From an uncultured Clostridia bacterium (lineage in GTDB: Bacteria; Bacillota; Clostridia; Lachnospirales; Lachnospiraceae): a DNA stretch of 64,000 nt. How positions within the stretch are numbered: the stretch's first letter is position 1; each line of letters starts with the position of its first letter. The notes below the pieces were generated by a model. That model worked only from the letters and a program-made list of their open reading frames with translations, did not search any database and had not been told where the DNA came from. Shown here in pieces: positions 9,329-17,271 of this stretch. Location of the stretch: the NCBI GenBank assembly GCA_937896665.1, contig CALBNS010000009.1:13713-77712 (forward strand), in the 5' to 3' direction. The position numbers and the translations under genes are program-made.

Positions 9329-10122
9329 TATTTTGCTACCTCCTCTTTTACGCCGAGTGCTTCTGCAAGAAGTTCCGTGAAATAGTATACAGGAATCTTG
9401 CCTTCTGTACTCTTATTCAGATTGTACATACATAACGGACAAGCTGTGATTAACATCTCAGCGCCAAAACCTTCGGCACTGTCTACAATCTTGTCACACA
9501 TGTTTTTTGCCATATCTTTTTCTTTCAAAGAAATGTATCCACCGCAACATTCGTTGCGATATGGATATACAACCGGTGTTGCTCCAATGGCACGGATAAA
9601 ATCTTCAATAATTGACGGATTCTCAGGATTATCAAATCCAAGAATCTTTCCAGGGCGAAGAAGCAGGCACCCGTAATAAGCGCCGATTTTCTTATCCTTC
9701 AGTGGATTAACCACTTTTTCTTTCAGCTTATCGAAACCAACTTTGTCACGAAGTACTTCCAGAAAATGTAATACTTCTGTTTCGCCTGCATATGGTTCCT
9801 CAAGCTGCATATAGTTGTTAGCTCTGGTACGAATGTCGTCTACATTCTTCATGTCATCATTCACGCGTTTAATTACGTGATGACATGCAGAACAAAGTGT
9901 TACCAAGCTCTGGCCTTTTTCTTTGGCCTCATTGAGAGCACGAACGGAAGAAAGCTTTGTTGCAATCTCATCAGTACCGAGCGGATAAACTCCGCCGCAG
10001 CACTGCCAGTTTTCAATTTCTTCCAGTTCAAATCCCAGTGCCCTTGCAGAAGCTCTGGCATATTCGTCCAGATCTTTTGCTTTTGTTCTCAGGGTACACC
10101 CTGGATAATAGCTGTACTTCAT
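9328..10122 (-). CDS. hdrB: Heterodisulfide reductase subunit B-like CCG protein
   Basis: A 264-residue protein with two complete CCG cysteine-rich domains. The first has YPGC at residue 8, CCGG near 42 and CSAC near 75. The second has YYGC near 155, ECCGGY near 190 and CPLC near 235. In HdrB these bind paired non-cubane [4Fe-4S] clusters that reduce a disulfide. No disulfide substrate is implied here, so in this run HdrB probably forwards electrons to the fumarate reductase subunits, as the fused CCG domain of TfrB does. Confidence 0.9.
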   Translation of the reverse strand: MKYSYYPGCTLRTKAKDLDEYARASARALGFELEEIENWQCCGGVYPLGTDEIATKLSSVRALNEAKEKGQSLVTLCSACHHVIKRVNDDMKNVDDIRTRANNYMQLEEPYAGETEVLHFLEVLRDKVGFDKLKEKVVNPLKDKKIGAYYGCLLLRPGKILGFDNPENPSIIEDFIRAIGATPVVYPYRNECCGGYISLKEKDMAKNMCDKIVDSAEGFGAEMLITACPLCMYNLNKSTEGKIPVYYFTELLAEALGVKEEVAK

Positions 10123-10167
10123 AATGAATCATTCTCCTCTTTATTTGAAGGTTATATTAGAGTTATA

Positions 10168-11115
10168 TTAAAGTTCAATCTGTGCGATAATAGATTTCAA
10201 TGTATCTGCACTCTTCTTAAGCAATTCTACTTCTTCTTCTGTTAATTCAACATGAACTTTACCACGGTTTCCTTGTGGTCCTACCAATGATAATGTACTT
10301 AAGCACACATCATCAATGCCGTATTCACCGTGCATCATTGTAGATACTGTAGCTATAGAATCTGATGCTGCAAGAAGGATACCACATAACTTACAAACAG
10401 ATGCTGCAATTGCATAGAATGTTGCACCTTTATTTGCAATAATCTTTCCGCCTGATTTTTGTACATACTGTAACATAGCATCTTTATCTACAGCATGCAT
10501 CTCTTCGCCTCTGATTTTCATAGATGTTGGGTATTCATCTACCGGGATTGCTGAAATACGCGCAAGGCTCCATGGAATAAATGAGCTGTCTCCGTGTTCA
10601 CCGAATACATAAGCATGTACATTCTTTTGTGCAACCTTAAAGTGTTCTGAAAGTCCACAACGAAGTCTTGCTGAGTCTAATACTGTACCAGAACCAATAA
10701 TCTGTTCTTCCGGCAATCCTGAAATCTTAGTAAATACATATGTCATGATATCAATTGGATTACTTACAATAACATATTTAGCATTTGGTGCTGCCTTTAC
10801 GATTTCTGGTGTAATAGCCTTTAAAATATTAACGTTTGTCTGTGTAAGTTCAAGTCTTGTCTGACCTGGTTTACGTGCGATTCCTGATGTGATAATTACG
10901 ATATCAGAATCTTTAGCATCTTCATATTCCCCTGCTTTAATTGAAATTGGGTCTCTAAAGTATGTGCCCTGGATAATATCCAACGCTTCCCCTTCTGCTT
11001 TGTCTTTGTTGATATCAATCATCACGATTTCAGATGCGATATCCTCGTTTGCCAGGGTATATGCGATGGTTGATCCTACGCTACCTGCTCCAATAATAGT
11101 GATTTTACTGCTCAT
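10168..11115 (-). CDS. mdh: Malate dehydrogenase of the LDH-like family
   Basis: A 315-residue NAD-dependent 2-hydroxyacid dehydrogenase. It has the nucleotide motif GAGSVGSTIA at the N-terminus, Asp near residue 34 (MIDIN) for NAD over NADP, the catalytic GEHGDS histidine near 180, and the DSARLRCGL arginine. In the specificity loop, SGIARKPGQTR has Arg where lactate dehydrogenases have Gln (residue 102 in LDH numbering); that residue selects oxaloacetate/malate. The overall sequence is otherwise LDH-like, so a routine homology call would say lactate dehydrogenase. It is the first gene of the Hdr/fumarate reductase run and fits reductive succinate formation. Confidence 0.78.
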   Translation of the reverse strand: MSSKITIIGAGSVGSTIAYTLANEDIASEIVMIDINKDKAEGEALDIIQGTYFRDPISIKAGEYEDAKDSDIVIITSGIARKPGQTRLELTQTNVNILKAITPEIVKAAPNAKYVIVSNPIDIMTYVFTKISGLPEEQIIGSGTVLDSARLRCGLSEHFKVAQKNVHAYVFGEHGDSSFIPWSLARISAIPVDEYPTSMKIRGEEMHAVDKDAMLQYVQKSGGKIIANKGATFYAIAASVCKLCGILLAASDSIATVSTMMHGEYGIDDVCLSTLSLVGPQGNRGKVHVELTEEEVELLKKSADTLKSIIAQIEL

Positions 11116-11136
11116 AGCCTTTCCCTCCTATTTTCA

Positions 11137-11154
11137 TTGTTTAATTTTTAACAA
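11137..11154 (-). promoter_or_regulatory. Rex-type redox operator
   Basis: The minus strand reads TTGTTAAAAATTAAACAA. Its 7-4-7 layout differs at one base from the clostridial Rex consensus TTGTTAA-N4-TTAACAA. It lies in the leader between the promoter and the mdh ribosome site, where a bound repressor would block transcription. Rex senses the NADH/NAD ratio and typically controls fermentative NADH sinks, which is what this run appears to encode. Confidence 0.65.
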
Positions 11155-11197
11155 TACTAACTTAAAAAACTTGAGTTTTACTCAACATTCTCATAGT

Positions 11198-11226
11198 ATA
11201 ATATCATATTCGACCTTATGAAACAA
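11198..11226 (-). promoter_or_regulatory. Promoter of the mdh-hdr-flx-frd run
   Basis: On the minus strand -35 TTGTTT (11226-11221) and -10 TATTAT (11203-11198) are 17 bases apart. A short palindrome TTGAGT-AAA-ACTCAA (11185-11171) follows in the early leader, then the Rex-type box. The leader to the mdh start is about 75 bases. Confidence 0.6.
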
Positions 11227-11264
11227 TCTTTTTTTGTCTTTTTTCATCAATCTTAATCTGCAAT

Positions 11265-11882
11265 TCACTTTTTAACATTTGTGCCGTCTAAAAGTTCCTC
11301 CAGCTCTTTCTTCGCCTGTTCATAATTTCGAAACTGGATTGCATAGAATCCTGTCTTTTTTGCGCCTTCTACATTTTCTTCTCTATCATCAAAAAATACA
11401 CATTCTGCAGGATTAAGCTGATAGGTATCGCATAAATGTTGATAGATTGCAGCATCCGGCTTAATCATCTTACACTGGAACGAAAATACAGCCCCATCCA
11501 TATAAGGAAGGTATGTCATCTCCATTTTCGTGCGTTCATAAGTGTATTCACCATAATTCGAAATGATATAAAGATGATACCCTCTGGCCTTCAATTCCTC
11601 TAGCCATTCAATTGTATACGGCATTACACGTATTGCACCTTCTACGGTAGTAAATGCACAGCGGATCTGTTCTTCATACTCCGGGGCATTTGCAATAAAT
11701 CCTTCCAATAACTGTTCGGTTGTCTGAATCCCCCGATCACACTCCTCCCATAAGGGATGCTGAAACATTGCCGCGTTAACTGCCACCTGCGTCTTTGTAT
11801 CAAAACCCAGTGTTTCCATATATTTATCCGGGTCATACTCTACAAGCACTTTTCCCACATCAAATACGATATTTTTAATCAT
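11265..11882 (-). CDS. HAD-superfamily hydrolase
   Basis: A 205-residue HAD-IA family phosphatase. Motif I is IVFDVGKVLVEYDP at the N-terminus, with the nucleophile Asp present and the second Asp replaced by Gly as in the YihX-like branch. Motif II is IISNYG near residue 99. The DDREENVEGA segment near 165 is the metal-binding motif IV. The start at 11882 has GGAGGAG upstream. It has its own TATAAT (about 11911-11916). Substrate unknown. Confidence 0.85.
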   Translation of the reverse strand: MIKNIVFDVGKVLVEYDPDKYMETLGFDTKTQVAVNAAMFQHPLWEECDRGIQTTEQLLEGFIANAPEYEEQIRCAFTTVEGAIRVMPYTIEWLEELKARGYHLYIISNYGEYTYERTKMEMTYLPYMDGAVFSFQCKMIKPDAAIYQHLCDTYQLNPAECVFFDDREENVEGAKKTGFYAIQFRNYEQAKKELEELLDGTNVKK

Positions 11883-11912
11883 CACACACTCTCCTCCACA
11901 CTTTTTTTCCAT

Positions 11913-12173
11913 TATACAATACTTTCAACGGCAAAAAAAGTATATTGCTTTCCAAATTTATGTGTGCCATTCTAGTCCATTGAAGATGACTTAGAGCTAT
12001 CAAAAGTTACGATGAAATCTTTTTTACGAAAGAAGGGTATATATATGGAACATTTGATTTTTAGCAATCCGGCGTTGTAATGTTGACTACGATGTTTAGC
12101 GCCTTTACACTGACGGCATGGCTCTATGTATTAAGGAGTCTGGGATTTATTTAACGCCCATGGCACACAACCT
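11913..12173. other. Intergenic stretch with no recognisable gene
   Basis: About 260 bases between the HAD gene's promoter and the next terminator. A plus-strand reading (MALCIKESGIYLTPMAHNLK near 12120) resembles coding sequence but has no start signal and lies next to in-frame stops. At most it is a relic. No RNA gene was recognised. Confidence 0.4.
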
Positions 12174-12207
12174 AAAAAAGATGAGTCCTGTCGAACTCAT
12201 CTTTTTT
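12174..12207 (-). terminator. Bidirectional rho-independent terminator
   Basis: Arms GATGAGT and ACTCATC flank a seven-base loop. A-runs and T-runs on the two sides allow termination on either strand. It ends the CofE-like gene. Confidence 0.85.
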
Positions 12208-12210
12208 ATA

Positions 12211-13401
12211 TTAATCTGTAAAGTTATCAAAGTAACCTTGTACTAATACAACCGGCGTTCCTTTATCACCAGAACCACTTGTAAGGTCACATAATGAACC
12301 AATCAGGTCTGTGAGTTGTCTAGGTGTTGTTCCCTGAGAAGCCATATTGCCTACCAGATTTCCGTCTTTTTCTTTGATACTCTTAGAAATAGCTGCTTTT
12401 AATTCTTCACCACTTAAATCCTTGAAATCATTGTCAGCCAAGTATTTTAATTTCAACTCATTTGGAGTTCCAACAAGCCCGCTTGTAAATGCAGGTGAGA
12501 CTACCGGGTCAGCAAGTTCCCAGATTTTTCCTTGTGGGTCTTTGAATGCACCGTCACCGTAAACCATAACTTCTACATTCTTTCCTGTCAGTTTTTTAAT
12601 CTGTGCCTGAACATCTTCTACTAAATCCTGACATTCTCTTGGGAATAATTTAATCTGTCCTTCTGTTGATTTATTAGAACCTAACAAGCCATATCTTGCA
12701 TTATAACCACTTCCATTGATTGGAGCTGTCATAATGTCATCCAAACCGCAAACTACTTTTGCGCCTGCTGCTTTCAGAATACGCTTTGTTCTAGCTCTCG
12801 TGTGAATATCACAGTTAATGATGCAATTTGTATAATCTAAGATTGTCTTTGCCTGATTTGCAAATACAATTTCTACTTCCGCACCAGCTTCTTTGATAAT
12901 CTGTGAATAATAATCTACATAATCCACACCTGTGAATTCATGTTTATTCTCGCCAAATAACTCTCTATATCTTTCTAATGATAAAACATCACTATATGGA
13001 TTAATTCCTGCATCATCTAATTGGTCATATGTCAATAATGCATTCCCTACCTCATCACTTGGGTAGCTTAACATCAAAACAACTTTTTTTGCACCCATTG
13101 CAATACCTTTTAAACAGATTGCAAAACGGTTTCTTGATAAAATAGGGAAAATAACACCTACTGTTTCCCCACCTAATTTAGCTTTTACATCATCAGCTAT
13201 GTCCTGAACTGTAACATAGTTTCCCTGTGATCTTGCCACGATAGATTCTGTCATTGAAATTACGTCTTTATCACGTAATTCAAAACCTTCACTCTCTGAT
13301 GCTTCCATAACACTTTTTACAATGATATCTGCCAGATTGTCTCCTTCTCTGATAATCGGACATCGAATCCCTCTTGAAATAGTACCAACTCTACGTTCCA
13401 T
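12211..13401 (-). CDS. CofE-like coenzyme F420-0:glutamate ligase family protein
   Basis: A 396-residue protein of the CofE (F420-0:gamma-glutamyl ligase) superfamily. It has the N-terminal GTISRGIRCPIIREGDNL segment, the DKDVISMTESIVARSQG motif near residue 44, and the conserved DIMTAPINGSG and VYGDGAFKDP segments. CofE adds glutamate to F420 with GTP. No other F420 gene lies in the window and most clostridia do not make F420, so the substrate here is probably different. The start has GGAGGAAAACC before ATG. It follows xpt by about 45 bases and may be cotranscribed with it. Confidence 0.82.
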   Translation of the reverse strand: MERRVGTISRGIRCPIIREGDNLADIIVKSVMEASESEGFELRDKDVISMTESIVARSQGNYVTVQDIADDVKAKLGGETVGVIFPILSRNRFAICLKGIAMGAKKVVLMLSYPSDEVGNALLTYDQLDDAGINPYSDVLSLERYRELFGENKHEFTGVDYVDYYSQIIKEAGAEVEIVFANQAKTILDYTNCIINCDIHTRARTKRILKAAGAKVVCGLDDIMTAPINGSGYNARYGLLGSNKSTEGQIKLFPRECQDLVEDVQAQIKKLTGKNVEVMVYGDGAFKDPQGKIWELADPVVSPAFTSGLVGTPNELKLKYLADNDFKDLSGEELKAAISKSIKEKDGNLVGNMASQGTTPRQLTDLIGSLCDLTSGSGDKGTPVVLVQGYFDNFTD

Positions 13402-13446
13402 GGTTTTCCTCCTTTTAGCAATTACAAACGACGTCTATATTTGTCA

Positions 13447-14022
13447 TTATTGCTTTCTAAATACAATGTCATCCTCACTCATCGACTCTATGATTGCCAG
13501 AGACTCAAGCTGAATGCCTTTTCCACGAATGATCTCTCCACCTCTCTGGAAACCTTTCTCGATGGCAATACCAATTCCTTCTACTGAAGCGCCGGCTGAT
13601 TCCACCAATTCTAAAAGTCCCATTAATGCACATCCGTTCGCAAGAAAATCATCGATAATCAACACGTGATCCTCAGAGCCCAGAAATTTCTTAGATACAA
13701 TTACATCATAGGTTCTGCCGTGTGTGAACGACTCAATCTTTGTACAATAATTATCATGATCCAGATTGATACTCATAGACTTCTTTGCAAATACAACAGG
13801 TACACCAAATTCTCTGGCAACAATCGCCGCGATTCCAATACCACTCGCTTCAATCGTTAAAATCTTATTAATTGGCTTGCCTTCAAAAAGATGCTTCCAT
13901 TCTTTTGCCATTTCTTCAAACAAGGCAATATCCATCTGATGATTGATGAAGCTGTCTACTTTAAGCACATTTCCCTGACGTATCACACCATCTTTGCAGA
14001 TTCTTTCCTCTAATAGTTTCAT
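13447..14022 (-). CDS. xpt: Xanthine phosphoribosyltransferase
   Basis: A 191-residue type I phosphoribosyltransferase matching Xpt in length and motifs: MKLLEERICKDG at the N-terminus, TIEASGIGIAAIVA near residue 56, and the PRPP loop VLIIDDFLANGCA near 119. It converts xanthine to XMP. It sits between the molybdenum module and the CofE-like gene and is functionally linked to the purine permease and the xanthine-dehydrogenase-type enzyme further right. No purine riboswitch was recognised in the 75-base leader. Confidence 0.93.
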   Translation of the reverse strand: MKLLEERICKDGVIRQGNVLKVDSFINHQMDIALFEEMAKEWKHLFEGKPINKILTIEASGIGIAAIVAREFGVPVVFAKKSMSINLDHDNYCTKIESFTHGRTYDVIVSKKFLGSEDHVLIIDDFLANGCALMGLLELVESAGASVEGIGIAIEKGFQRGGEIIRGKGIQLESLAIIESMSEDDIVFRKQ

Positions 14023-14098
14023 GCGCTGATTCTCCTTCCCTTTCTTACCTTATATATATTATTAAAAAATTGCAGGGTTGTAAATAGAAAATTGCAAA

Positions 14099-15196
14099 TC
14101 ACAGCCCTGTTTCTAGAATTTTTTTTAATTTTTCCAAATCTTCTCGTGTATCTACATCATATAATTCATACTTATTAAAGGCCGGAACTGTACGCACATG
14201 TTCCGGATATTTCTTTGTCAGATAGGAACCTCCACACTTTTCAGGCAGAGAGCATAGTTCAGGAAAATAAGATTTTCCAAACAAAACCGGAGCGCCCTGT
14301 TTTTCTCCATATGACAAACGCAGGATTTCCGCGTCGTCCAACATACTCTTGGTAAACATTCTTAGCAGACTTTCCCTCTTTAACAGTGGCTGGTCACAAG
14401 GACAGAACATGCAGCTATCCATTGCTTTCATGCATTCTACTCCAAGCCGCACCGTATCATTGCGGTTGGGAAAATCATGTAAAACAAACTGAACCCCCTG
14501 ATTTCTGCAGAATTCTGCCACCTCAGCACTTCTGGTAACTACAACTCTCCGTTCAAACAGGCCTTCCGTGCATTCTAACGTCCATTGCAACATGGGTTTC
14601 CCTGAAAAATCCGCTAAAACTTTGTTTTGTCCAAAACGTCTCCCCATACCGGAAGCCATAATCACACAGCCTGTACGAATCCCTCTGTCATCTAAATCCA
14701 TAACAAACACATCATTCCGGTTCTTTAATTCATTAATAAATGGGAGATCCTGTTTGCGCAAAACCGCAAGGACTTGTTTTTTTTCAAACACTTCCAAAAG
14801 CATCCTCTGAAATTCTAACTCCTCACTTTCCAGATAGCCGATTTCATCAATTGTAAACCACGCACTTCTATCTGCCAAAGCCCTTTTCAAAGCTGAAATT
14901 CCAAGCATTCGGAAACCTTCGTGCACCGGAACCATCGCATTAGATTTCTCTCTCTGCCCAAGGCAATATCTTCCAATGACCATTTCCTTGTCTGTGCTAT
15001 TTTCCCGCAGCACTACACATTCCTTGGGAACTGCGTAAGTAGTAATACCCGGGATTCTCTCTTCCGTTCCCGAAATTTGATTCACCAGTTTGTGAAACAA
15101 TGTAGTCTTCCCTATACCTCTCGTACCAGTTATAAGCAGATGACGTTTTCTACTCTTCCGAAAAGATTTCAGAATAAATTCTGCTGTTTGCCTCAT
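14099..15196 (-). CDS. THEP1-type NTPase fused to MocA-like nucleotidyltransferase
   Basis: A 365-residue two-domain protein. Residues 1-165 resemble the NTPase_1/THEP1 family: Walker A GTRGIGKTTL near 25, and WFTIDEIGYLE near 125. From about residue 172 a MobA/MocA-type domain begins with the nucleotide loop VIMASGMGRRFGQNK and continues with CPCDQPLL. MocA transfers CMP to molybdopterin for xanthine-dehydrogenase-type enzymes, which fits the neighbourhood. The start at 15196 has GGGAGG upstream; it lies inside the 3' end of the modE-like gene, so the two are coupled. The NTPase role is unknown. Confidence 0.82.
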   Translation of the reverse strand: MRQTAEFILKSFRKSRKRHLLITGTRGIGKTTLFHKLVNQISGTEERIPGITTYAVPKECVVLRENSTDKEMVIGRYCLGQREKSNAMVPVHEGFRMLGISALKRALADRSAWFTIDEIGYLESEELEFQRMLLEVFEKKQVLAVLRKQDLPFINELKNRNDVFVMDLDDRGIRTGCVIMASGMGRRFGQNKVLADFSGKPMLQWTLECTEGLFERRVVVTRSAEVAEFCRNQGVQFVLHDFPNRNDTVRLGVECMKAMDSCMFCPCDQPLLKRESLLRMFTKSMLDDAEILRLSYGEKQGAPVLFGKSYFPELCSLPEKCGGSYLTKKYPEHVRTVPAFNKYELYDVDTREDLEKLKKILETGL

Positions 15197-15485
15197 AACA
15201 TGCCTCCCGGTATGCCTCATACTTTTCTAGAAATATCTTTGCCTCTAACGTCAGACGACTTCCACCGCCACCTTTTCCGCCTATTACTTTTTCAGTCATA
15301 GAAAAACCAAGTATGTTCTCCGCCCTTGTTATCATCGTCAGTGCCTTGCTGTAAGACAGTTTCATCTGCATTGCTGCCGCACGCAAAGAACCCGTTTCTT
15401 CCACTCCCCGCAATAGGCGGCACGGACCTTCTCCAAAAAAACGTTGTTCCCCTTCATATATGTACACATTCGTTACTGCTCTCAT
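15150..15485 (-). CDS. ModE-like molybdate-responsive regulator (DNA-binding domain only)
   Basis: A 111-residue protein consisting of the ModE N-terminal winged-helix domain: GPCRLLRGVEETGSLRAAA, then MKLSYSKALTMI, then the GGKGGGGSRLT wing. The C-terminal molybdate-binding (MOP) domains of full ModE are absent, so it may sense the metal indirectly or bind constitutively. The start at 15485 forms an ATGA overlap with the ABC ATPase stop and has GGGAGGA upstream. A ModE-type operator in front of the operon is a plausible target. Confidence 0.8.
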   Translation of the reverse strand: MRAVTNVYIYEGEQRFFGEGPCRLLRGVEETGSLRAAAMQMKLSYSKALTMITRAENILGFSMTEKVIGGKGGGGSRLTLEAKIFLEKYEAYREACYEANSRIYSEIFSEE

Positions 15486-16288
15486 TCTTCTTCCTCCCAC
15501 AGCAATGTCAGATGACGTTTCCCTCGTTTGTCCATACATCTCACCAATGATACATTTCCGTAAATCTGCTGCAATGCCATTTCCATATCTTCTATCGCAT
15601 CATTGTCAGGCTGCAGAATCCTAATACACTTCCCGTCTTTTATTAATATCAACTGCCGGCAGAATTGTAATGCCAATGCAGGATCATGCAGACAAAGCAA
15701 TCCTGCCTTTTCTCCCAAAAGTATCATTTGTCTCAGTTGTTTTAAAATCAGATAGCGATTTTGAAAATCGAGGGCACTGTCCGGTTCATCTAATAGCAAT
15801 AACGAAGTGTCTTCAATCAAAGTTCTTGCCAGAAATACCAATTGCTTCTGTCCCTCGCTCAAAGTCAGATAATCTTCCCCTTCATAACCTTGTAATCCCA
15901 CCGCCCTCAACGCCTCTTTCGCAAACATTTTCTGCTTTTTCGACGGGCGTTCTAATAACTTCAGGACTGGGTTAACCCCCATGAGTACCACATCCAGAAC
16001 CGGAAGTGAAATCGTCAGTCCACTCTTTTGGGGAATATAGCTAATCTTTCTTGCAAGCTGTCTCACCGTCTGGTCTTCCAACCTCTCCCCATTCAGATAA
16101 CAGTTACCATCATGCTCAAGCTGTCCTGAAATACTTCGAAGGAGTGTTGTTTTCCCACTTCCATTTGCACCAAGAAGCCCGGTTAAGGTATGTGGCTGCA
16201 ATGAAAATGTAACTCCATGAAGAATCTCTTTGCCACCATATCCTGCCGAAATGCCTTCCGCACGAAAAAAGATATCCCGCTCCATCAC
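15482..16288 (-). CDS. ABC transporter ATPase, FecE/MolC type
   Basis: A 268-residue ABC ATPase: Walker A GANGSGKTTL near residue 40, signature LSEGQKQ near 140, Walker B LLLLDEPDSALD near 160, and H-loop LCLHD near 198. It energises the FecCD-type permease whose gene overlaps it by four bases. The iron/B12 ATPase group includes the molybdate importer MolC. The metal substrate is inferred from the ModE-like and MocA-like genes in the same operon. Confidence 0.88.
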   Translation of the reverse strand: MMERDIFFRAEGISAGYGGKEILHGVTFSLQPHTLTGLLGANGSGKTTLLRSISGQLEHDGNCYLNGERLEDQTVRQLARKISYIPQKSGLTISLPVLDVVLMGVNPVLKLLERPSKKQKMFAKEALRAVGLQGYEGEDYLTLSEGQKQLVFLARTLIEDTSLLLLDEPDSALDFQNRYLILKQLRQMILLGEKAGLLCLHDPALALQFCRQLILIKDGKCIRILQPDNDAIEDMEMALQQIYGNVSLVRCMDKRGKRHLTLLWEEEE

Positions 16289-17262
16289 TTCGCCCCCTTC
16301 TTCAATAGTAAGAATAATAAGAACGGTGCTCCCAACAAAGAGGTAAATACGCTTACCGGAAGTTCACTGGAAGCCACACTCCTCGCCAGCATATCCGCAA
16401 GACAAAGTAAAACGCTTCCCATTAATCCACTCAAGGCAAGCGTATGCAAGCGATTATTCTTTGTCATCAGCCTTGCACTGTGCGGCGCCAGCAGCCCGAC
16501 AAAACTAATCAGTCCCGTCACACTGACAATCGCCGCCACTACCAACGTAGCAAGCATCAATATGAAAAGACGCATTCTGCCAACCGGAACTCCAAGCAGT
16601 GTCGCTTCTTCATCCTCCACCGAAAGAATCAGTACCTGCCTGTATAAAAGAAACAAGCCCGCCATGCACAGAGCACAGACAACCACTGCTCCCGGAAACT
16701 TTTGCAATGTCATTGCGTTTAGACTTCCCATAATCCAGTATTCTATTGAGGCGAGCTCCCGTTCCGGATCTGCCGTTAGTTTTAAAATCATCAAAAAAGT
16801 CTGTGCCAGAGAATGCACTGCAATCCCCGACAATACAATAGAGGCATGATTCTTCCCTGGTGCCAGCGAGGCAAGTCCCAGTGCCGCCACGACCGCTAAA
16901 AGGCTTCCTATAAATGCACTAACCGTTGTATATAGAGAAGCCTGTGGCAGGAATAAAATCGCAAACGCTGCTCCCGCACTGGCTCCCGATGATACACCGA
17001 TAATATCCGGTGAAGCCAATGGATTGTGAAAAACGGTCTGATAAATCATACCAGACACTCCAAGCCCAAAACCTCCCAGAACCGCCATACAGGTTCTAGG
17101 AAGGCGCAAAGTAAAAAATACTCGCAGAGACTGTTCGTCTCCCGCAAGCATTTTTTCTATAGAAAGCGGGTATTTGCCCAAAAACAATGACCCTATAAAT
17201 TCAGCTATTAAAACGACACATACAAGCATCATTAGTTTTTTTACCGAAATTCTCTTTCTCAT
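16285..17262 (-). CDS. ABC transporter permease, FecCD/MolB type
   Basis: A 325-residue permease with about ten membrane helices and the FecCD signatures LRLPRTCMAVLGGFGLG near residue 53, GVSSGASAGAAFAI near 90, and FVGLLAPHSARL near 265. This family moves iron siderophores, cobalamin, haem and, in the MolBC group, molybdate or tungstate. The gene starts ten bases after the binding-protein gene and overlaps the ATPase gene. Confidence 0.9.
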   Translation of the reverse strand: MRKRISVKKLMMLVCVVLIAEFIGSLFLGKYPLSIEKMLAGDEQSLRVFFTLRLPRTCMAVLGGFGLGVSGMIYQTVFHNPLASPDIIGVSSGASAGAAFAILFLPQASLYTTVSAFIGSLLAVVAALGLASLAPGKNHASIVLSGIAVHSLAQTFLMILKLTADPERELASIEYWIMGSLNAMTLQKFPGAVVVCALCMAGLFLLYRQVLILSVEDEEATLLGVPVGRMRLFILMLATLVVAAIVSVTGLISFVGLLAPHSARLMTKNNRLHTLALSGLMGSVLLCLADMLARSVASSELPVSVFTSLLGAPFLLFLLLKKGAK

Positions 17263-17271
17263 ATAAATTCC

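Noticed and set aside
10168..11115. Lactate dehydrogenase
   Set aside because: Arg at the specificity position and the fumarate reductase context favour malate, although the overall sequence is LDH-like.
14023..14098. Purine riboswitch upstream of xpt
   Set aside because: The 75-base leader lacks the three-way junction and conserved loops of the aptamer as far as can be read by eye.
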